Source: Perca fluviatilis (Eukaryota > Chordata > Actinopteri > Perciformes > Percidae). From it: a stretch of 64,000 nt of DNA. Of the stretch, positions 35,000 through 46,695 are shown one piece after another. The number at the start of each line of letters is the position of its first letter. The stretch's first letter is position 1. The stretch is from positions 22,494,937-22,558,936 of the forward strand of contig NC_053118.1 in assembly GCF_010015445.1 (NCBI RefSeq). Reading direction: 5' to 3'. A program made the position numbers and the translations under genes. A model generated the notes under the pieces. The model searched no databases. It saw only the letters and a program-made list of their open reading frames with translations, and was not told the origin of the DNA.

Positions 35000-37943
35000 A
35001 GCAACCCAGGGGACTTGAAAGCCAGATTCACAATGAAATAGGTAACTCAGAGACAGTTGGCTTTAACATAAAGTGTTTTTTAATAACTTAGGTCAGGAAA
35101 AGGGTAGTGGAACAAACTTTAACTTAGGATTCTTCCCGTCCGATGTCTATTAGCCTTCAGGTGGTGTTGTGCTGGGAGGGTTTAAAGCAGAGCGAGAGGT
35201 CAGTCCTTTTTCCAGCCAATATCCTTACTGAACAACAAACTCCTGCAGTGTTGCCTCTCTGGTCCTTTGTTCCTCCCTCTCTCCCATGCAGCCTTGGGCT
35301 GGCTCTCTTAATGCCTTCCCCTGATTACCTGATGTGCTGCAGGTGTGACCAGTGCCATTTGCCAAGTGGCTGCAGCACTTGCACAAGCAGATAGACTCCC
35401 TCTATCACCTCCCCCAATACGTACTACCGGCACATACGGGTACTTCGCTAAAAGTCAAGGCCGCGCCATCCTTATGGGAGATAGAAAACAGGCGATCCCA
35501 TAGAAGTCAATGCAATTTGACATGTGTTTGGATCACAATTTTTGACAAATGTGTGTGGATTTGGTTTTATACACGTCTAATGTTTATTGTGTGACTTTGC
35601 CTGAACCTGAGCATTCATGATACCTTAATAAACTAAGGTTGATTGCCGTCATGTCCCCTCAGTCTTCCCCCATATCAGTAGATTAATGACCCAACACGGT
35701 GGTAGTCTGTAATTAATGAGCCTGTTATTAATAACCAACTGTTCGATCTATAAACTGAGATTTAGTTGGAAACGACAGTCTGATGCTGCTAAACTGTTAG
35801 CAGCCTCCCACTAAAGCTAACGTTAGCTATCCATCAGTAGACTTGTCACCAGCATCATTTACCACACTGACTGAGAATATTCACGTTTCTTATGAGCCTC
35901 ATATATCAGTGTGAAAGTCTTGATTAACCCGCTACACAACAGCTTTTTCAGCATTTTCCTGTTTCTCTCCGGATCTCGCGATTCTTCCCTCTCATAGGGA
36001 GCCTCGGCGATGCCGTTCTGGTTTATAGCCTGGAGCCAAAGTCCATCTATCAGGATCTATTTTAGGACATGGCAAGAGGACAAATCGAAGACTTTTCGGC
36101 ATAGTTATTCATTTAAAACGGTTTGTTTAAAGTAAGTCGTTTATGCTATTGTCGTCTATGAGGAACGTGGGATTGTTTTCCACCAGAAAGGGGCGTAGTA
36201 ATGAGACCTTCCCTCAGATGACGTATACATGGATTTCTCGGCAACGTCATTACTGCTTGCGCACACAACCGGGAGGCAGAAAGAAGACGTGTTTCGTGTA
36301 GCTAGTAGCAGTAGCATAGTGTAAGTCAACTCGGCCACAATCAACCTCTGCTGCTAAAAACAGTCAACCTGCAGTGATATTTTGAAATGGAGTCACATAT
36401 ATCGTACCTTTTCCAAAAAGGCATAAACCAACCATAGGGGGTACACTCAGGGGTAACCCTGCTGCTAATATTGGCTATTACATTAGCTTAAAATGTTATA
36501 ACCGTACATATATATCACAGTAACACTGCAAAATTAAAGACAGACAAACAGATCCAACTAAAATCACATTTTATTTATATACAAACAATAAGGAAAGCTT
36601 CAATACTTAAGGTTGTTGCAGTAGCAGACCAGTTTACCAATCTGGCTTTCTGCCTCCGGTATGCGCACGCACCCAGTAATGTTTGTTAACAGGAAACCCG
36701 TGTATTGCCGGTAGTACCAAGGGAGTAAGCGCGCGTCTGGAATGCATAGCTCCTATAGCGCCATTTTGATGCTAACAAGCGATCACCCGCCGTTAGCATT
36801 CCATTGACTGCCATTCATTTTGCCGTCACTTTGACAGCGAATAACTTTACATCTGAAGCGTTTAAAGACTCTATTTGTCCATTGTTCATTTCTAAAGAAA
36901 CACGACAATGTATAAAAGGCTCCATTACCTTGTAACTCACATTATGGCTCCGTAGCAGACGTTTTTGTAAAAATAGGCTAACGATTGGGTCATAACCAAG
37001 CGACTTACTGTCGCATAGTAGAGGAATTACCGTATAGTACAGGAGAAGCTCGCAGGCAGTTTGGACTTACATGAGCTGTTTAGGTTTAATTACTGATGTT
37101 AACTAGCATTTTAGTTAGCAATAATTAGCCTGTGCCCATGTTATCTCCTTACATATACACTCTCTGTCTCTGTAAGATTGGGAATGATTGAGATTTCTCT
37201 TGGCACAGCTACCAGAAGACTTACAGTCAGACAGGTTGCTCACGTCACATTTATGTTGTCTCTGTCACTTGGAGGCTGCGCAGTAATGCTCAGCGCTCAA
37301 TGGAAAAGTGCTTCTAATATCCTTCACTGGTCTCCGTCCAGAGACACGGGCTCTGTTGGTCCATTTTATATATGTCAATGGGTAGTACGTATCTGAGTCT
37401 ATGGACCCGCCCCCTGTGCCGGATTGGCTGGCCTGATTCTCCTGGTTTGCTACAGTGTGTGTGTGTGTTCGTGTGTGTGTGTGTGTGTGTGTGAGAGTGC
37501 AGAGTGTAACAAGAGGAGAAGTTATTCTGTCAGAGGGAGAGGGGAGGAAAAGGTGGAATACGAGAAGAAGCTGACTGAAAAAAACAACAAGAGACACACC
37601 AGCTTGAAGCAGACGTTTCACAGAAAGACATACTCCTCTTACTTTCCTTTCCTTTCTCACGTCTTTGGTTTCATTGATTCTCGAAGCATTCCCTCTCGCC
37701 TTTCTGTCCTCCACTTAAGAGTAAATATTTGCCAAGTACTTACAGTGTGCACCTCCTCTGCATATTTACACCAGGCACTGCAAGGAAAAGGCTAGGAGAT
37801 TATTAAAGATCTAAACCACCTTTTTCTCCTTGTTGAGGTCAGTTAGAACGTACCGAATACACCAATACACCACACCAACACTGAGAGGCTCAGGCCCTCA
37901 GGCCACTAGGATCCTAAATGAGGACACTAACTAGGACCCCCCC

Positions 37944-37988
<45 letters not shown>

Positions 37989-38639
37989 TTGTGGCACTTT
38001 GTGGGGACCCGTCATAATGCATTCCCTAGCCCCTTACCTAACCTTAACCATCACAACTAAATGCCTAAACTTAATCCTCAAACTAGCCCTAACCATGACC
38101 TAATTATATCCATAATACTAAAAACAAGTCTTAACCCTCAAACAGCCCTTTAAAGTTGTGGGGTCCAGCATTTTGGCCCCACAAAGCTGTCGGGACCCCA
38201 CAAGTATACTGGACTCCCAGTTTTTGGACCCCACAAATGTAGTTAAACAAGAACACACACACACACACACACATGGGCGTCAGTTTGGTTTCAAATGTGC
38301 TGGGGACAGAGACGCATTTGGAAGTACATTTACAGAGGTGCTGGGTACATGACACATTCATTTTTTTTATAAGTCCTAACGTGAAAAAGCTTAATGTGGT
38401 TTAATGTACCTAAACAACGATCAATCATCACCACATTTCTGGTTCGATTTTTTGACAGTTTTCAGTGGTTATGAGGAGCAATATGAGAGAGGAATTTGGT
38501 AGCCTAATCATTGATCGTTGTTGAGGTACATTAAACCACGTTAAGCTTTTTCATGTTAAGCAGAATGTCCCGACAGGTAGTGTTGTGGACAGAGAAGCGT
38601 GCAGCCAGCGCTGCAGCAGAGCGGCTGTATGTGTTTGTG

Positions 38640-38687
<48 letters not shown>

Positions 38688-41600
38688 GGGGGTCTGTGCC
38701 TGCCCTGTGGGGATAGAGATTGTTGTGGATTTTTTGGCATTCTGTCGCTCAAGAATTATATGTGTTATGGACTTTTTTTCTTCTTTTTAACTAAATTGAG
38801 CTTGAGGTTTTCAAAAAAAAGTGGTGGGTACAAGTTGACTCATGACGAAATCTGGTAGGTACACGTACCCACCGTCCCCACCAAAATCGACGCCTATGCA
38901 CACACACACACTCTCTCTCTCACACATTCTGCTTTATGATAAATCGTGCAAGTTGCTGTGATTAATTGATTATCTAAATTAGTTGCTGATTATTTTTTCG
39001 TCAATCTACTTCTAATCTAATTGATTACTTGACAAATTGTTTCAGCCCTTTGGTGGAGATTACTGCAGGCACTACTCAAGTAACAAGTAACAAAAGCACT
39101 TCCCTGACTTTTTTAGTAAACTTGAAGTATCGGGTCTCGATCAAGGAAACTATTTTAACAATTTTAAATTGGGTAAGTTCACAATAACTAATTCCATTGT
39201 CATTTGGATTTACACATACATGAATAAATCTGACTCTGACTTCATTGTTAACATCTTACCACTTCTGACACCAAACCTACACTCTTGAGCAGACATAATA
39301 CCTGAATAAACACGTAATACTTGAAACACACTAAAACGTAATTGGTCTCGCTCCTGTGGCTGAAACCAGAGGAGTTTGTGTTGTGCCTATACTCTACACA
39401 CTGACGTGGCTTCAGGCTGCTGCAATGAGTCAGATGATCTGATCACAGTCTGTCATTCAACAGGAAATATATTTTTACGACTATCAGCCCGGCGCCACAC
39501 TCGTCAGCTCTAATAACTACGCAGACCCTGCCACACTTGCTGTTGTTTTCAAGAGGCACAGATGTTTTTGTTTTTGGGAATCAAACACACACAAACACTC
39601 AAACACATTGCTTCATTTAGACCGATCTGTACTTTCTTTGCTTCATTACTTTAACAAGCAGAAGTACCTGCTTCTCTACAAAAACCAGGTACCTCTGCTT
39701 GTTAAAGTCTGTTGTATCAGTACCTGTGTGCACTGTTTCCCTCTGTCATGTTTTTTTTCCATCCCTTTCTGCCTTTCCTCTCACTCACTTTCCACCCCAT
39801 CTGTCATTTCTTACTTTTCTCTCTTTTTAGGGGTCCAAGCCCAAGGGGCCTGGGAGCCCGCGTAAGCCTGCAAGGCAACATGGCTCCGAGTACCAGCGGT
39901 GCGGGGAACCCTATTGTAATCGCATTTTATTTTTTTCTTACTATAAAAGTGTTGCTGCAGCCTAAACTGTGTATAATGTGGCAATGCAATTTTCATAACT
40001 GGTCCAGAACCCTGCGGACCTCAGGCACACAAATTGACACACTACTGCCAGCAGCAGCTGCTATAATATAAATAACGTGTTTTGCCCTATAACTCCCATA
40101 CTGTACACCGCACCTTAAAAAGAAGTATATTCATACATTCCCTGAATTTAGCTAAATCTTGTGATATAGGCCACGCCCATATCCGCCTAGATTAGATCGG
40201 AAACTTACTTTTTCAGAACTCCTCCTAGGCCGTGCATCCGATCTGCACCAAACTTGGCATATAGCATCTTCAGATGGACCTGACAAGAAGTTTCAAAAGA
40301 ATTTTGCTCGGTTCAAAATCTTTTTGTAGCTAGCGACCAATACACAAACCTTTGCATTTCTCGTCTAAAGTAAATGCTATTAACGCAACATTTTTTGTTT
40401 GCCATTCCACTCTGAGGCCCTGTACCAAATTTCGCGAACATTGGCAATTAGGGGTGGTACAAATATGAAAAGTTTATATCTCATGAAAGGCTCATGTGAA
40501 GTTTGCATTTTCAATTTACTACACACTTTGCAGCTCACCCTTAGCGATATTTCCTGTTGTTTGCCTTGCCTCCATCACACTTTGGGTTTCGACTTGGGTT
40601 CGACTCGCGGACACAGGGAGGCTTGGACCCTGTATAACTGCTTGCAGTTCTAGATTTAAATGTACTCTTTATTTAAAGCAATATGTCAACATTTTGCACC
40701 AAGGATTTGAATTCACAGAGAAAGTCCAACTTTTGCAATTTTAGATCCCATTCCAAAATGTTCCCGGCAAAGGAAGCAGCATTACTGTCTTCAGTAAAAG
40801 CTCTCTTACATAGTTCAGCGCAGACTTTGGGAACTGTTATTAAAAATGAGCCCTGAAAACTAAGCTGTCTACACTTTCTCACACACCCATTTGTTATTAT
40901 GAAAATATGTGTTATATCAAGAGTTATCACTGTGCTGGTTTGTAGAAATAAGATGTGGGTTTTTAGAGCTGCTGCATGGAAAGTGGAACATGGAAATATT
41001 GTCATTTTCAGTGCCTTCGAGCAAAGTTCTGGTTTAATTTATTGATCTTGTGGTTACAGTGATTATGTAGTGTTTTCTTCTCTTTTCTTTGCCTAGAACA
41101 GTAAAGTTGTTTTTTGGCTCAAACTCAAATTTCTTCTGAGAATAACAGCAACATTTCTTGCCGTTCGTCTCGCGCAGCACTGGCCTCCTTCACTTGTTGA
41201 TCGATGAGCAGTGTTTCCTCTGGAGGATTCCTGACTTCCCCCCTCGATGTCAAGGCTAAGAGCTGGGTGGTGTCCTGCAAAGCGGCGACACACGGCCTCG
41301 GTCACAAGATTAGCCGGAGAATGTTAATTGCTAAGGACAAACACATACAGTACACAAAGGATTTGTGTGCATGCATACTGTGATTAGTCCTGGCGTGTGG
41401 AGTGTGTTGATGTATGGCTGCAGGGGCCAGCAGTCAGTTGTTTTGTCTGTCATGTCGCAGTAATGCTTGAGGAATGACCGGCCAGCCTTAACCTGTATGT
41501 GGTATTAAGGTGCTATGGCCAGCTGTGCAGGCAGAGACTTGCATGGAGAATGACGTGTCAACCTGGCTTTCCCCTACGGAAATACACATGTGGTGCAAGG

Positions 41601-41721
41601 TTCCTGCTTGGCTAATAATGTGTTCCTCCTTAAAAGTCATTAGTCTTGCCTGAGTTGGTGTTTGTGTTTCACGTTTGTGTTATGTGTGACCAGGATTGGC
41701 TTGTGTGTGGCATTTTTTGTT

Positions 41722-41765
<44 letters not shown>

Positions 41766-44003
41766 CAAAGCTTTTAGCCCTCAGGCAGTAACCTCCCCTC
41801 CTCCTTTACATGCTCCTATATATTGCCCACAGACCTTTTCTCGCCCCCTCCCTGGTTGTAAAACACATCTGTAACGTTCACAGCTCCCGTACAAAACACT
41901 TGACTGTCTCTCGTCAGCTGTATTCACTTTTCTTTCACCTGCTCTCTGCTGCTATCCATCTTTCACTTGTTCACCATGTCTGTTAGTAGCATCCAGTTTT
42001 TATGTCTTTCACTTCATGCTTCTTTTATGTTTACTTACCGATCAAAAAGTCTTACAGTGGTTTCAGGTTAGTTTCAGGTACTTTGATGGTGTATAAGGAA
42101 CGAGTTGTGATATTACTGTGAGTAAGAAGTCATTGCAGTTAAGAGGAAATCACTGTTTTATACAACCTGGGACTTAGTTAGCCAGTTTTGCTTTACAATG
42201 AAGGTCTATTGCCAACATTTTTGTAGGCTCACTTTCGGTTTTACCTCTTAAGTGGTTTATTTTAATCTCACTCAACTGTTGGCTTGTATATATCCTGTCT
42301 GATTGTCTGACCACTCGTGTTTCCCAGCTGACTTCATTGTAGTGATTGTAGCCGTGTTTGCAGACCTTAGTCCTTACTTCAGTAAGCATAATATTATCAT
42401 AACTCACTGATTGCCATGTGGAGTGTAAATGATAACCAGAAAAACAGAATCCAAGTTGGAAGAGACCATCATTTCTAATCAATATTATTCAAAAATAAAA
42501 TCCACACAGAAAAACACAACACAACAAGCCATTCTTTTTTCAGTGCTTCATTTTGAGAAATATAATTATTTCTACAACAACAACAAAATAACAAAAGAAG
42601 CTGAAGTTCTCATACTGTATGTTAAATGTTGTCCAAACACAAGCAGCCCTACAAAAACCTCGCTGAATTAAAAACATCAGCAAAAAAAGATTAGATTTAA
42701 ATCCAGGACCGAAAAAAATATGTATACAAGATTATAAATACAACCAGACATTTTTTGATATTCTGTGCTGTGGCTACATTAGTATTCATCAGTATTGAGG
42801 TTTAATACCCACCCTTAACTATGAAAAGTAAAAAATAATGTGTCCTGGTGGTTAAGCTGCTTATCACGAATTGACTTCAGTCAGGGACCTTTGTTGCATA
42901 TCTCTCTTCTCTCATTTCCTTTCTTTACCTCTGGTGACAAAAATAAAGGCTAAAGGCCAAAGAATTATCTAAAAAAGACAACTGACATGATGAGTCAGAG
43001 TCCAAAGAGATATTTCAAATTTTTAGAAATCTTCCAGTTATCTAGGCCTACTTACAGTGATGCTAGTTGATACACAGCTTAATAAACTGACATGAGGCAA
43101 GTAACAAACTCTTTTTTTTTATTTTTTATTTTTTTTTAAACATTGAATGTTGCTACATAATTAAATTTGACTGACTTTGTTTGGAGTGGTCTCGTGGTTT
43201 GAGTGTTTTGATTTCATCCACAGGCCCAGACTCATCCTCGCTGCCTTTCCCTCACCACACACCATCTTTATCTCCTTCCATCATCCCCCCTCTTTAAGAA
43301 TTTTACTTCTGTAAAAGCCATCGCTGTCTTTTTTCTCCCCTCATTGGCCTATTCAATAACGACCCCCTCCCCCTTCCCGTCCTGTCACCGCTCCTTCTGT
43401 TCACAGTTATGGGGAGACCCCCTAACCCTGCACTAGTAACTGGGGGAACACCATAATTATACCTTTCCTTACAATACCACACACATTCTCCTCCAGAACT
43501 ATGAAACACCAGTTTTTACTCTAACTTTACCTCCCCTCCCTCTGTCCTCCATTCAGTCCATTAGCCTCCCGATGTTTTTACACACCCTAAACTCTCTTTT
43601 GGGAGGAGAATCTACTTGCCCTGTAGCGCTCATACAATCACCAACGCATGAATGAACACAATTGACTTTTACTTTCATTCTCTCTTTTCATTTTACATTC
43701 CTCATTTTGTCTTTTATGGAAGCTCTTTCTTTCTTTTTACTCTACTGTAGCATAGCTGCACACACACACCATCCTTGTTTGTGTGTGTGTTTAGGTTTGT
43801 TTTCTATTCATACAGGCACACACACACACACAGATACACAGGAACTATCCTGTTTGAAATGGGGCCCAACATGTTTGTGTCCTGCAGAAATATTTACAAC
43901 CATTACCAACCGCATTTCACACACACGTCCTGGTAGATTTACACGGTTAGTTGAAAACATCAGGTCACATGCGTACACTGACCCTCAAGCGCCCTGCAAC
44001 CTC

Positions 44004-44055
<52 letters not shown>

Positions 44056-44685
44056 TACATATTTATTCAGTGGATATAGCTCAAACCATAGATTGTATAA
44101 AGGTGCAGACAGACACACTCTCATATAAGAGGCTTAAACCAGACTATAAAATATCGCCCATAAATAACAGAAAAATAAGTCTATTTCAGCAGTGTGAAAT
44201 TGTGGCAGAGCGTACCACAAAAAGTTTCATGAGCTGGTTTCACACTCCACTAGAAGAGAAACAACAGATGATCCTTATGAGTGCCTTGTGACATGACGGC
44301 GACATACGTTCCTTTACTCATACAAACACAACACAGTGTAAGTGTGAAATTCAGCAAAGCCAGTGTCAATGAGTGCATGCTTTGACTGTTTATCCATGAG
44401 AGACTTTTAGTTCCACTTTGTCGCAGAGGCTGGTTCACATGGGAACAGTGTGTGTGTGTGTGTGTGTGTGTGTGCGTACAAATCCGCCTCCTCCCCTGCA
44501 CTTGTCTCCCCAGATGAGTGACTAGGAACTTTCCAGCTGTTTCTGACAGCTGTGTGAGTGGAGAGAGATCGACATAAAAACAAAAGACAAGAGGAACGAA
44601 TCAAAGAAAGAGGAGCGAAAGACAAGATGATTGTGGAGCTGACAGAGATTAGTTGCAAAGAAATCTGAGAGCTCTGTGTGTGTGT

Positions 44686-44760
<75 letters not shown>

Positions 44761-45313
44761 TTTAGTGGTGAAACAAGTATGTAGATTCTTTACTCAAGTA
44801 AAAGTACATCAATGTAAAAAATACTCCATTATAAGTAAAGATCCTGCATTCAAATGTTCCTTAAATAAAAATACTAAAGTAAAATCAGCATAATGTACTT
44901 ACAGTAAGCTCAGTCGCCACTCTCATATCTGTCCGTTATACTGTATGAAGCTACCGCTAGCAGCCAGTTAGCTTAGCTTAGCACAAGATACTGCGCCTCT
45001 AAGGTGTTAATTACAGTAATGAGGTTTAGAGGTGCTGTAGGTGGATTTTGTTCCCTTTGGTCCTGTTTGCAGCCCTGTGAGTCACAGCACAGCAGTGCTT
45101 TGAGCTAAATACGAATGCCAACATCCTCACAATGACAATGCTAACATGGTGCATAGCAGGTATATTGCTTACCATGTTCAATATCACTGTCTATCATTTG
45201 CTAATTGGCACTAAACACAAAGTACAGCTGAGGCTGATGGGAATGTCAGGTAATTAGTTTGCATGTATTTAAATTAAATTAAGATTTGGGGTCTATTGAT
45301 CACCAAAGTCATG

Positions 45314-45374
<61 letters not shown>

Positions 45375-45534
45375 ACAGGACTGGGGCAATGTGAGTTATG
45401 GTCAGTACAGTATAAACCAGCACAGTTGTGTCTGTCTGATGTGTTAGGGCCGTTTAAGTGCAGGTATGTTAAAACTCTTTCCAGTATATTGCTCCATGAG
45501 GACTCTGCTTGAACGAGCACAAGCTGGACACGTG

Positions 45535-45618
<84 letters not shown>

Positions 45619-46608
45619 TGCATTCACATCACATTCTGTGGTCATGCACTGTAAGCCATGGTGGATTTATGTGAGCAGCCGCTTCCAAAAAATCTATTAT
45701 TTCCATATGGTTAATACACTCGCTGACTGCCAAATGCAGCATGGAGACTATGTGTGTGTTTGTGTGTATGGGTATGGCGTGTTTGCTCTTACCTCTATGA
45801 TCTTAAATTAATTCTCCCCGTATTTATTAGCTGTTTTTCAGTTTTTCAACAGTCCACTCCACCCTTACTTCTTCAGGGACTGGGAGAGAAATGACCACAG
45901 GTTTAATAGCTGGGCTATTTCATATCAGTTGTATTTGTGGCAATGCATTTGAAACTCTCGGTCTTCTCCTGTGTTTCTGTCCTCCAGGTTTGTGGAGGAG
46001 GTGCGTTGGACTCCAGAGCAGAGCAGTGTGCAGCCTTTAACACCCAGGAGTTCATGGGTCGCCTCTACAACTGGGAACCTTTCACTGAGGGTGAGTATTG
46101 AGTTAACACACACATGGTAGTTTAGGGTTTAGCTGCACAGTGCTTCAATGTGATAATAGGCTTATTGCGAGAATTAAATGCTAGGAGAGGAAAGGGGGGT
46201 GGGGGGAGCGTCAGTAAAATGTGTCATTAAATGAGTTAAATGTTGCTCTGGTATTACTGTGTTGGCAGGCCTTTCACTGCATGCTCAACCCACCACAATC
46301 CCTCCTCTCATTGGCTTGCAGTACTTGCAGCGACGAGGGTGGTGAGAGTCAAGAGAAAAAGACAATGACTGGAACTTAATCCGCTTTTTATTCTTTGCAC
46401 AAAAACACTCTACCTCCTCTATGTTTCCTATCATTTGTCCAACATCTCCCTTTCTCTCCTGCCAAGCTTCTCCTCCCAGCCCCGACTAACCACAGATTCC
46501 TACTGAGTGAGATAGAGAAAGAAAGAAAAAGACAGAGAAGGGGAGGTGAGAGGTGATGGGATGCAAGTGTTTTGTCAAATGACCACTGGGAGCAAAGGGA
46601 GACAATGT

Positions 46609-46695
<87 letters not shown>

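Noticed and set aside
43662..44291. 209-residue frame in adamtsl4 intron 4
   Set aside because: It runs through a CA repeat and AT-rich DNA, has no domain and sits within an intron; chance opening is the simpler explanation.
14931..46692. Regularly spaced repeats as a CRISPR-like array
   Set aside because: The repeats are dinucleotide microsatellites at irregular distances in a vertebrate genome; there are no spacers or cas genes.
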